A DNA stretch of 64,000 nt from Microbacterium ginsengisoli (lineage in GTDB: Bacteria > Actinomycetota > Actinomycetes > Actinomycetales > Microbacteriaceae). Made by a program: the position numbers and the translations under genes. Under the pieces are notes generated by a model. It searched no databases, had not been told where the DNA came from, and was given only the letters and a program-made list of their open reading frames with translations. Each line of letters starts with the position of its first letter. Positions within the stretch are counted from its first letter, which is position 1. Of the stretch, positions 57,436-64,000 are shown one piece after another. The stretch spans positions 1 through 64,000 of the forward strand of contig NZ_JYIY01000065.1 in NCBI RefSeq assembly GCF_000956535.1, read 5' to 3'.

Positions 57436-57893
57436 TGTACTCAGTAGACACGAGCGTCCTCATCACAGCGTGGCGTGACCACTATTGGCCGGATGTGTTC
57501 CCCGGCTTCTGGGACCGCTTTAATGACGCTGTGGATGCCGGGGTGCTCCAGGCTATCGACCCCGTGAAGGGTGAGCTGACCAAGCGCGACGATGCAGTAG
57601 CCGCGTGGGCAAAGGCGCGACCGCACTTCTTCGTGCCCCTAGATACGGACATCCAGGCTGCGACGACGGACGTTCTGAGCACGCACCCCGGCCTAATCAC
57701 GCAGGGAGGCAAGCGGTCTACGGTGGACCCCTTTGTAATCGGCCTCGGCATAGCGCGCGGCTTCCCCGTCGTGACCTACGAGAAGGCGTCCAACAGCACG
57801 GTGAAGCCGCACATACCGAATGTCTGCAACGACAAGGGGCACCCAGTGATGGGTATGGAACAGCTCGCGCGGGCGCTGGGGTGGCAGTTCTAG
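57435..57893 (+). CDS. DUF4411 PIN-like protein (toxin-like)
   Basis: 152 residues. DUF4411 belongs to the PIN-like nucleases: Asp5 in MYSVDTSVLITAW, the acidic residues around VKGELTKRDD and DPFVIGLGIARGFPVVTYEK fit the usual PIN acidic pocket. It is expected to be an RNase toxin. The ATG shares its first base with the TGA of the ImmA/IrrE gene; a TTG 3 bp earlier is possible but less likely. The next ~190 bp contain no supported gene. Confidence 0.87.
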   Translation: MYSVDTSVLITAWRDHYWPDVFPGFWDRFNDAVDAGVLQAIDPVKGELTKRDDAVAAWAKARPHFFVPLDTDIQAATTDVLSTHPGLITQGGKRSTVDPFVIGLGIARGFPVVTYEKASNSTVKPHIPNVCNDKGHPVMGMEQLARALGWQF

Positions 57894-58083
57894 GACCGGA
57901 GTTCGACACGGCGCCTAGTGAGCGCAGGAACGAGCGGACGGGGACGGCAGACACGAAACGGCCCCCAGGGCGCCGTGTGTGGAGTTGATCGCTAAGTGGC
58001 GGTGTTCTGTGATCGCTCGGTGGCGTGGGCACGCGGTTTGGCACTGCTACAGGAGCTACGGCAAGGCGCTTGGTCCTCGGCGT

Positions 58084-58749
58084 ATGCTCACGAGCGTGGA
58101 AACTTACCCATACGATTCTTGGTTTCACCGAGCCGGTACGCGGGTTGCCGTGGCATTGCTGGTAGGCGCGATTGTCGGGGTCGCGGTAGGCGTGACGGTG
58201 CGGTGGGCGTTTGCGCCTGCGCTCGGCTGGGTAGCTGCGGTCGTGGTGTATTTGTGCTGGACCTGGAGCGTCATCGGGCGTTTCGATCATGCGCAGACCG
58301 CTCGTTACGCGACAGTGGAAGACCGCTCGCGCTTCGTGGCTGAAGTGCTGTTGCTGTGCGCGAGTATCGCAAGCTTTGGTGCGATCGCTTTGATCCTGAT
58401 CGAAGCTGCGAAGGTCCAGGGCGGGGCAAAAGTGGGGCTTGTAGCACTTGCGCTTGCCACCATCGCCGTCTCCTGGCTACTCGTAGGCACCGTTTTCACG
58501 TTGCGGTACGCGCACTTGTACTACCGCGGTACTCAGGGCGGCATCAGTTTCAATCAGCCAGAACCTCCCCGGTACACCGACTTCGCCTACCTTGCTGTCA
58601 CAATCGGAGCGACCTTTCAGGTCTCCGACACCAACATTGAGAACCATGAGATTCGGATGACGGCGCTTCGCCACTCCCTGCTGTCCTATGTCCTCGGCGT
58701 CGGTGTCCTAGCGACCACGGTCAACCTGGTATCCGGGCTGGCCCACTAG
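58084..58749 (+). CDS. DUF1345 membrane protein
   Basis: 221 residues with four to five hydrophobic helices. The DUF1345 hallmark is the C-terminal half: YTDFAYLAVTIGATFQVSDT followed by LRHSLLSYVLGVGVLATTVNL. The function is unknown; the fold resembles small ion-channel-like proteins. An in-frame GTG at 58096, 7 bp after TATGCT (58083-58088), is a credible leaderless start and would remove four residues. Monocistronic by appearance. Confidence 0.8.
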   Translation: MLTSVETYPYDSWFHRAGTRVAVALLVGAIVGVAVGVTVRWAFAPALGWVAAVVVYLCWTWSVIGRFDHAQTARYATVEDRSRFVAEVLLLCASIASFGAIALILIEAAKVQGGAKVGLVALALATIAVSWLLVGTVFTLRYAHLYYRGTQGGISFNQPEPPRYTDFAYLAVTIGATFQVSDTNIENHEIRMTALRHSLLSYVLGVGVLATTVNLVSGLAH

Positions 58750-58917
58750 CGACTGCGGAATCTGGAAGGTCAGACCCGGTCTGTTAGCCCGCGTGCCGAT
58801 CTCAGTGTCGATGATCGCCGAATCGGTTTGCGCGTGGAGGGCGAAACTGTCCCGATTTTTCTGGCGGTGCGCCATCGGGTACGGCCCGATTCCCGAGGCA
58901 TCTCTTGGCGGAGTCTG

Positions 58918-60258
58918 TCAGTTCCCCTTGGTGCATGTCTGCTGAGCAGCTGTCTGCCCGGTGACTGAAGACGGAAGGGGGATCGCGGTCGCCGTCGGCG
59001 CTGGCGTAGCTGCGCCCGGGGCGGACGACGGTCGAGCCGGGCTTACTGACGCTGGTGGGGGCGGTGTGGGGCTTGGCGTGGTGGTGGCGGCTGCTGGCGC
59101 GGGTCGTGACCCGGGGGCAGCGACGGCTCCCACCCCGAGGTTCCCGCTCAGCACGAGAGGCGTGTCGTTCCTGAGTGCGGAAACCAGTAGAGGCGCGGCC
59201 GAGGAATCGGGGACGACGCGATTGGGGTCGGAAGGGTCGGTGCCGACGGGATATTGAACAAATACCATGTTCGACATGCTGATGCTCTTCAGCGTCAGCG
59301 CAAGCGACACCAGCGAGGTCGGTTGGGAGATCGTATCGGACAGTTGCACGTTCGACACGGCAGCGTGGGCCAGCTGATACAGCGTGAGCGGGTTGCTCAG
59401 GACCCCGGCGCTGTCGATCTTGCGCAGCAGAGCGGAGAGGAACAGTTGCTGGTTGCTGATGCGGCCTAGGTCGCTGCCATCACCGATTCCGTGCCGGCTA
59501 CGGACGAAAGCCAGCGCCTGCGACCCGACGAGGGTCTGAGTTCCCGCGGCAAGATCGAGTCCGGCATAAGGGTCGTGGATGGGGGTGGCAATGCAGACCG
59601 CCACGCCGCCGACTGCGTTCGACATGGCGATCACTCCGTCGAAACTGATCAGGGCCGCGTCGGGGATGCTGAGGCCGGTCAGTTGCTCGGCCGTGAGAAC
59701 GACGCAGGACAGTCCTCCGCGTGAGAGAGTGGTGTTGAACATGCCAGCGTCCGCGCCGGGGACGGTCCCGCCATTCGGGCCCGGGCAGTCCGGTATCGGT
59801 GCGATCAGATCACGGGGAATGGAAATCACGGTGGCGTGGGTGTGGTCGGCACTGACATGCAGCACCATGGTCACGTCGTTGCTGCCGGCACCGGAGCTTC
59901 CGGCCAGATCCGCCGAGTTGTTGAACTGACCGCCTTGACCGGTGCGGGTATCCGTCCCCGCGAGCAGGATGTTTACGGCACCCGACTGCGCATCCACCTG
60001 TGGCGCAGCCGGGGTCTTCCCTTTCGCGGTGACCAGATGGATGCCCGGTTTGATCGATTGCACCGTGTCCGCAACACCGTACGCGCCCACGATGGCACCG
60101 CTGGCGACCACGACGCCCACCGCGGCGGCAAGCACCCTCAATACGAAGCCGTAGGGGCGACGCTCGGGCAGCCGACCATGGCGGACACCGACTCCGTGGG
60201 TGCGTCGTGGACGACGCACTTCACCACCGTTGTCCGCTGAATCACCGCTAGAAAGCAC
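58918..60258 (-). CDS. LCP (LytR-CpsA-Psr) family cell-wall ligase
   Basis: 446 residues. A basic cytoplasmic N-terminus, one membrane helix (FVLRVLAAAVGVVVASGAIV) and the extracellular LCP domain with NILLAGTDTR, VISIPRDLIAPIP and the FVRSRHGIGDGSDLGR arginine cluster. A Pro/Ser/Thr-rich tail ends with CTKGN. LCP enzymes transfer glycopolymers from lipid carriers to peptidoglycan. The GTG at 60258 is chosen because TATCGT lies exactly 6 bp upstream; a longer in-frame start at 60315 has no such signal. Confidence 0.9.
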   Translation of the reverse strand: MLSSGDSADNGGEVRRPRRTHGVGVRHGRLPERRPYGFVLRVLAAAVGVVVASGAIVGAYGVADTVQSIKPGIHLVTAKGKTPAAPQVDAQSGAVNILLAGTDTRTGQGGQFNNSADLAGSSGAGSNDVTMVLHVSADHTHATVISIPRDLIAPIPDCPGPNGGTVPGADAGMFNTTLSRGGLSCVVLTAEQLTGLSIPDAALISFDGVIAMSNAVGGVAVCIATPIHDPYAGLDLAAGTQTLVGSQALAFVRSRHGIGDGSDLGRISNQQLFLSALLRKIDSAGVLSNPLTLYQLAHAAVSNVQLSDTISQPTSLVSLALTLKSISMSNMVFVQYPVGTDPSDPNRVVPDSSAAPLLVSALRNDTPLVLSGNLGVGAVAAPGSRPAPAAATTTPSPTPPPPASVSPARPSSAPGAATPAPTATAIPLPSSVTGQTAAQQTCTKGN

Positions 60259-60367
60259 CCTTGGACGATAACGTCTCAGCCTGGAAACCGCTCCGGACCT
60301 ATCTGGAAACTGCACACGTACTCATGCGAAACTGCACAAACGAAGGTTCGCTCTACGACCCGAGGGG

Positions 60368-61624
60368 TTAGGCGAGTGTGATTGGCGCCGTCGCGGTGGA
60401 GTGGGTCTGCGGTTCACGGCGGCGCCAGTCCTCGGGGATTGCAGCCTCCAGCGCGTCGTCCACGGTGACCACACCGAGGAGGAGCCCTTGCGGGTCGGTG
60501 ACGGGCAGCACCATGAGGTTGAAGTCGGCCATCCTTGTGGTGACGTCGACGACATCGTCCTGCGGCGAGGCGTACACCGGTTCGGAGTCCGCGATCTCCG
60601 CCAGTGGAGTATCCGGGTGGGCCTGAAGTGCCTGGACGAGCCCGACAGACCCGCATAGCGCGCCGCTCTCGTCGACGCAGAAGATGGTGAGGAGGGCCTC
60701 GGCCTGCTGGTCTCGGGCGGAGCGGATGCGCTCGATCGCCGCGCGTACCGTCGCCGTACCGGGAAGGGCAACGAAGTCGAGCCCCATCAGGCCGCCGGCT
60801 GTTTCACCGTGGTAGCCCAGGAGACGAAGAATGGGCGACCGCTGTGCGGTGGGCAGCAGATCCAGGACCGCCTGGCGGCGCTGCTGCGGCAGGTCGAGGA
60901 TGGCGTCGGCGGCGTCGTCGGCGCGCATCCGGCCAAGCACGGAGGCGACCTCGTCCAAGCTGCGGGTTTTGAGTAACTGGGCTTGGCTGTCGTCGTCGAG
61001 CTCTTCGAAGACGTCGGCTTCCAGTTCGGGGTCGCTGTGCACCTGGGTGAGCAGGTCGTCTTGCTCTTTGCTGGAGGCGGATTCGATGATGTCGGCGATC
61101 TGCGCGGCCTTCAGCCGCCGCAACTGACCAAACGGGGACCGGACCAGAGCGGAGGGTTCGTGTCCGATGAGTGCCTCGAAGGAGCGCCAATCGCGGACTG
61201 GCTGGGTTCCGCGTGAGCTGGTGCCGAACCATCGTTGCCGGTGGACATCGAGGCCGGTCACGATCCACCCTTCGGCGGTCTGGGTCAGTGTGATGTCGTG
61301 GGCGCGCACGAGGGCGGCTCGGTCGATGTCGATCAGTCGGTGCCCGAGCACGTCGGCGTTCAGCAGCACTTCGCCGTCGCGGCGCTCGAACGGACGGAGG
61401 TCGAGCCGGGCGGTCGAGAGGGTGATGCGGTCGCGGGTGATCTCGGTCACCGCCGTCACGGGGACGAAGATGGCGGCGGACCCGACCCGGACCACGAGTC
61501 CGGCGAGCTCCGGGTAGTTGTCGGCTCGCAGCCGTACGATCATGTCGGAGAGCTTGCCGAGCGGTTCGCCCTTCGCGTCGATCACGGCATGCTTGAGCAG
61601 TTCGGCCAGTGTGACCGTGTTCAT
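60368..61624 (-). CDS. soluble PRC-barrel/MgtE-N/CBS protein, candidate Mg2+ sensor
   Basis: 418 residues without any membrane segment. Order: PRC-barrel-like N-terminus (LKHAVIDAKGEPLGKLSDMI) with a second similar stretch near 85-135; MgtE intracellular N domain of helical repeats (about 150-280, e.g. ELDDDSQAQLLKTRSLDEVA and MRADDAADAILDLP); GYHGETAGGLM, the counterpart of the MgtE linker; then two CBS domains (about 285-405). In MgtE these domains sense cytoplasmic Mg2+ and gate the pore, but the pore is absent here. It starts 43 bp after the NRAMP-type gene, so the two are probably made together. Confidence 0.88.
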   Translation of the reverse strand: MNTVTLAELLKHAVIDAKGEPLGKLSDMIVRLRADNYPELAGLVVRVGSAAIFVPVTAVTEITRDRITLSTARLDLRPFERRDGEVLLNADVLGHRLIDIDRAALVRAHDITLTQTAEGWIVTGLDVHRQRWFGTSSRGTQPVRDWRSFEALIGHEPSALVRSPFGQLRRLKAAQIADIIESASSKEQDDLLTQVHSDPELEADVFEELDDDSQAQLLKTRSLDEVASVLGRMRADDAADAILDLPQQRRQAVLDLLPTAQRSPILRLLGYHGETAGGLMGLDFVALPGTATVRAAIERIRSARDQQAEALLTIFCVDESGALCGSVGLVQALQAHPDTPLAEIADSEPVYASPQDDVVDVTTRMADFNLMVLPVTDPQGLLLGVVTVDDALEAAIPEDWRRREPQTHSTATAPITLA

Positions 61625-61667
61625 TGCAGGACTCCTTTGAACAGGTTCGAGTGTACGGGTGAGCCGT

Positions 61668-63296
61668 CTAGTGGCCCAGAGCCAATTGGATGACTCGGAC
61701 CACCACCAGGACCATGGCCACCAGCAGATACGTGCGCAGGACGGTCAGCCCGATACGCCGACCGGTCGACAGTTCGGGGCGCGAAAGCAGGGCCAACGGT
61801 GGCATCCGCCACGTCGCGCGCTGACTGCGGTCGGGGACGTCGTGCGGCGCAGCCTTCCTGCCGTGTCGTGCGATCGCGAATGCGATGGCGCCGATGACGG
61901 CGATGGCGCTTCCGCCACCGAGGATCCAAAGGATCGTGGGGGCCGTGATGTCGGGGAACAGCACACTCGCGGTCAGCACGATTGACAACATGACGAGGAT
62001 CGCGATCACGGCCGAGGTGAAGATGTTGAGCCACCGACCGTTGACCCACGGCCCGAGGACTTGCTTGTCGTTGCAGAGCAACAGTAGGAACACCGTCGCC
62101 GATGGCAGCAGGACACCGGCGAGGGTCTGCACGCCGACGGTCAGCAGACCGAGCGGGCTGCCGGGGATGAGCACGATGGTCGCAGACACCAGCAGCAACC
62201 CGGCGAACACGGCGTAGAAGCCTTTCGCCTCACGTGGTTTGCGGTGCAGTGAGTGCTTGAGGCCGAGCACGTCCCCGAGCGCGTACGAGGTCGACAGTCC
62301 GACCGCCGCCGCCCCGATGATCGACGCGTCGATCAACGCGATCGCGAACAGAACCCCGGCCACCGGAGCGACGTATTTTCCCAAGCCCTGGGCCACGCCG
62401 AGCGCGTCAGTGAGGTTGCCAAACTCGTGCCGGCCGGCGAAGGTCGCGGCGGTGAACGAGACTATCGCGGCCGCACCGACGATCACGATCGCAATGCCGA
62501 CCCACAGGTCGACTTTCTCGTAGTTCATGAATCGTGGGGTGATGCGCTTGTCGATCACGTAGGACTGCTGGAAAAACAACTGCCACGGCGCCACCGTCGT
62601 TCCCACGATTCCGATAATCAGCAGCATCACCGTCGACAGTTCCGCGCCTGCCGGCATCCCGGGGATGACGAAATCGCGTGCGATCTGCCCCAGCGGCGGG
62701 TGCACCATGACGAAGATCGGGATCAGCAACAGGGAGCCGACGATTAGCACCATGCAGACCCGTTCGAACCGTTTGAACGACCCGGTGCTGACCGCGGCAA
62801 TCACTGCCAGCGCTGCCACGATCACACCGGGAATCTGCGGGATCCCCAGGTAGCTTAGGCCCAGGCTGATGCCGATGAACTCAGTCACGATCGTCAAAGC
62901 GTTCAGAATGAACAGATCGATCACGCTAAACGCGCCCCAGAACTTCCCGAACCGCTCCAGGATCAGGCGCGCGTGACCGACACCGGTGACCGCACCCAGG
63001 CGTAACACCATCTCCTGATTGACATACAGCACCGGCACCAGCAGCAGCAACGTCCACAGCAGGGTTGTTCCGTAGTTCTGTCCGGCCTGCGTGTAGGTGC
63101 CGAACGCTCCAGCATCATTGTCGCCGACCATCACGATCAGGCCGGGGCCGACGATCGCCAGCAGGGTGCGGAATTTCGCGGACAGTTTCTGACGCGGCGC
63201 ATCGTCACCGACCCGGATCGTGCCAAGAGCGCCCTCGATATCCCCGACGTGGGCGGAATCGAGAACGGCGCTGGTGTTATCAGTATTCGTGGTCAT
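61668..63296 (-). CDS. NRAMP-superfamily transporter, probable NrmT-type Mg2+ transporter
   Basis: 542 residues with 11-12 membrane helices. The fold is NRAMP (GPGLIVMVGDNDAGAFGTYT in TM1), but the metal-site motif DPGN is replaced by DNDAG (59-63), and TM6 reads VAPWQLFFQQ (235-244) instead of the usual A-x-x-M-P-H-N. Loss of the TM6 Met is the feature separating NRAMP-related Mg transporters from Mn/Fe NRAMPs. An M-box in its leader supports Mg2+ as substrate. GGAGGAGG precedes the ATG. Charged N-terminus, about 40 residues. Confidence 0.9.
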   Translation of the reverse strand: MTTNTDNTSAVLDSAHVGDIEGALGTIRVGDDAPRQKLSAKFRTLLAIVGPGLIVMVGDNDAGAFGTYTQAGQNYGTTLLWTLLLLVPVLYVNQEMVLRLGAVTGVGHARLILERFGKFWGAFSVIDLFILNALTIVTEFIGISLGLSYLGIPQIPGVIVAALAVIAAVSTGSFKRFERVCMVLIVGSLLLIPIFVMVHPPLGQIARDFVIPGMPAGAELSTVMLLIIGIVGTTVAPWQLFFQQSYVIDKRITPRFMNYEKVDLWVGIAIVIVGAAAIVSFTAATFAGRHEFGNLTDALGVAQGLGKYVAPVAGVLFAIALIDASIIGAAAVGLSTSYALGDVLGLKHSLHRKPREAKGFYAVFAGLLLVSATIVLIPGSPLGLLTVGVQTLAGVLLPSATVFLLLLCNDKQVLGPWVNGRWLNIFTSAVIAILVMLSIVLTASVLFPDITAPTILWILGGGSAIAVIGAIAFAIARHGRKAAPHDVPDRSQRATWRMPPLALLSRPELSTGRRIGLTVLRTYLLVAMVLVVVRVIQLALGH

Positions 63297-63426
63297 GGGG
63301 CACTACCTCCTCCCGCCGAAACGGGATGCGCAAAATGGTCGGGTGATCGGAGGTTCTCCTGCGCCCAGCATCTGTACACGCCCGACCTGAACGTCGCGTA
63401 GCGACGCGGTGAACGCGCTTCCGGTT

Positions 63427-63443
63427 CGCCCGATCAGCGGGCG
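63427..63443 (-). other. leader hairpin overlapping the small-ORF stop codon
   Basis: In the RNA (minus strand) CGCCC and GGGCG pair around a 7-base loop containing the UGA stop of the 16-codon ORF. A second perfect hairpin, CGTCGC-GTA-GCGACG (63392-63406), follows downstream, and near the coding start TCCCG/CGGGA can pair just before GGAGG. Ribosomes on the small ORF could influence these structures (inference). Confidence 0.5.
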
Positions 63444-63484
63444 GCGGACGGGGGCAGGAGACACATATTATGGCTCTCGCTCAT
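63434..63484 (-). CDS. 16-codon leader ORF between the M-box and the transporter
   Basis: Reads MSESHNMCLLPPSAAR and then TGA. AAGGAG (complement of 63492-63497) lies 7 nt before the ATG, an ideal Shine-Dalgarno and better than that of most genes here. It contains a Pro-Pro pair and sits between the riboswitch and the transporter gene. Proline-containing leader ORFs are known in other Mg2+-transporter mRNAs (for example mgtL), but this one has no recognised homologue. Chance occurrence is possible. Confidence 0.5.
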   Translation of the reverse strand: MSESHNMCLLPPSAAR

Positions 63485-63550
63485 CGACGTGCTCCTTCCA
63501 CTCAGCCGGCACACACGACGAGGCCCAGCGAAACCGCCGGGTTGCACCTC

Positions 63551-63706
63551 TCCTCGTAAGACCTTTGGCACTTCGCGGCGTGAACCCGTCAACGGGAGCC
63601 AATCGGGGCCACCCCTTAAGCCGGGAGGGCCTGTCCTGACCCGGGGCGTCTTTCGACGTTCGGGGTCGCTGGCTTGTATCCGCGAAGGAGCCTCAGCTAA
63701 CGATCA
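63551..63706 (-). ncRNA. M-box (ykoK) magnesium riboswitch
   Basis: Read on the minus strand, the conserved blocks appear in order: ATCGTTAGCTGAGGCTCC (63704-63687), GGATACAAGCCAGCGACCC, AACGTCGAAAGACGCC, a GGGTCAGGACAG segment and the closing GTGCCAAAGGTCTTACGAG (63571-63553). These match the M-box consensus (GUUAGGUGAGGCUCC, CAAAGACGCC, GGGUCA, GUGCNAAAGCUCUACGA), including the 5'/3' closing helix. It senses Mg2+ and lowers expression of the downstream transporter when Mg2+ is abundant. The 255 nt to the coding start hold the expression platform, hairpins and a small ORF. Confidence 0.93.
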
Positions 63707-63722
63707 GCACCTTGCGGCCCCG

Positions 63723-63751
63723 ACTATACGCTCCGGTAGAGGCTCCCGCAA
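63723..63751 (-). promoter_or_regulatory. promoter of the M-box operon
   Basis: On the minus strand TTGCGG (63751-63746), 17 bp, TATAGT (63728-63723). This is a good housekeeping-type promoter with ideal spacing. The transcript would begin about 10 nt before the first conserved M-box base. Confidence 0.75.
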
Positions 63752-63849
63752 ACGGTGCGAAATCGATGCGCTGCAGGTGAGGATCGCCTACCCTGCCTCG
63801 CCGAGCAGAGACACATGTGGTTATCTGGCAGCTCAGAAGGAGGAGGAAC

Positions 63850-64000
63850 ATGAGCGATTTTGGATACCTGCTCCTGCTCACATCAGACGCGCCGAGCGGC
63901 TCCGAACTCGGGCAGCCCGCGCAAGCGATAGCCGCTGCGATCGCGGAGAGCGGGATCCAGATCGACTCGATCATTACCGGTAGCGATGCCCGTGAAAGTG
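63850..64000 (+). CDS. N-terminal part of a possible DsrE/TusD-like protein (partial)
   Basis: An open frame starts at ATG 63850 behind a strong SD (AAGGAGGAGG) and runs off the window after 50 codons. It begins MSDFGYLLLLTSDAPSGSEL and continues with a helix rich in Ala (QAIAAAIAESG) and the strand IDSIITGSDA. The strand-helix-strand pattern resembles DsrE/TusD sulfur-relay proteins, where a hydrophobic first strand is followed by a long helix, but the diagnostic cysteine region lies outside the window. It is divergent from the M-box operon. Confidence 0.45.
   Translation, partial: MSDFGYLLLLTSDAPSGSELGQPAQAIAAAIAESGIQIDSIITGSDARES

Larger units (their letters stand above)
52728..58917. mobile_element. 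integrated element at tRNA-Val (right end not defined)
   Basis: Evidence for the left end: tRNA-Val immediately followed by a convergent tyrosine integrase and an overlapping excisionase gene. Contents are short unknown genes, an ImmA/IrrE-DUF4411 pair and a DUF1345 protein; no phage structural, replication or conjugation gene is visible. I looked for a second copy of the tRNA 3' end (TCGATCCCGGCAGGGCCCA) to the right and saw none. The end given here is only where the accessory-looking genes stop; the element could extend past the window. Confidence 0.45.

Noticed and set aside
57894-58083. Small genes in the ~190 bp between DUF4411 and DUF1345
   Set aside because: Short open frames exist, but none has an SD, a leaderless promoter signal or a recognisable sequence.
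58750-58917. Possible remnant or element boundary between DUF1345 and the LCP gene
   Set aside because: The 168 bp show no coding frame, inverted terminal repeat or tRNA similarity that would support a boundary.
60368-61624. Annotation as a magnesium transporter MgtE
   Set aside because: No membrane segment is present; only the cytoplasmic regulatory domains remain.
61668-63296. Annotation as MntH (Mn2+/Fe2+ NRAMP)
   Set aside because: The DPGN and TM6 Met motifs are altered and the leader contains a Mg2+-sensing M-box; no manganese riboswitch or MntR-type site was recognised.
52748-64000. Right attachment site of the tRNA-Val element
   Set aside because: No second copy of the tRNA-Val 3' end could be found by eye, so no attR is claimed; it may lie outside the window or have diverged.

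Overview
The window comes from a high-GC actinobacterium. The protein families, the GTG-rich start codons, the many apparent leaderless promoters (a TAnnnT hexamer 6-7 bp before the start codon), and actinobacteria-specific genes (DUF3145, a FasR-type regulator beside fabD-fabH-acpP-fabF, a homodimeric aceE) all point to the Microbacteriaceae, most likely Microbacterium or a close relative. The genus is an inference; no 16S gene is present.

Layout. 0-5.7 kb: the end of an IS5-type transposase, then a catabolic-looking cluster (serine hydrolase, esterase, PucR-type regulator), an orphan helix-turn-helix protein, and an SDR oxidoreductase divergent from a TetR regulator across a perfect 22-bp palindrome. 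5.7-12.2 kb: nucleoside hydrolase divergent from ribokinase (nucleoside salvage), a glycosylase-like protein, SRAP/YedK, an APP1-domain protein, DedA and pabB. 12.2-19.3 kb: leuS, comEA-comEC-holA, rpsT. 19.5-33 kb: a long housekeeping block with lepA, DUF1990, hemW, CIRCE-hrcA-dnaJ-rsmE, hinT-phoH-ybeY-CNNM-era (mostly overlapping start/stop codons), then leuA behind a Leu-codon leader peptide. 33-44 kb: TRIC channel and recO from mirror-image promoters, uppS, PIG-L deacetylase, DsbA-like protein, glutathione peroxidase, dusB-dgt-dnaG, tRNA-Asn, def, a DMT-type transporter, tRNA-Met. 44-52.5 kb: DUF3145 facing the fatty-acid block aceE-fasR-fabD-fabH-acpP-fabF.

From 52.7 kb the character changes. 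A tyrosine integrase with an overlapping excisionase lies against the 3' end of tRNA-Val, the usual signature of an integrated element. It is followed by short unknown genes, an ImmA/IrrE-DUF4411 toxin-antitoxin-like pair and a DUF1345 membrane protein. No second attachment site was seen, so the far boundary is unknown. Base composition looks lower in GC here by eye; it was not computed.

The most interesting unit is at 60.4-63.75 kb. An M-box (magnesium) riboswitch with a good promoter precedes a 16-codon leader ORF, an NRAMP-superfamily transporter whose metal-site motifs differ from Mn/Fe NRAMPs, and a soluble protein with PRC-barrel, MgtE-N and CBS domains but no MgtE membrane domain. I read this as a magnesium uptake operon in which an NRAMP-related Mg transporter may be paired with a detached MgtE-type Mg sensor. 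An LCP cell-wall ligase gene follows on the same strand.
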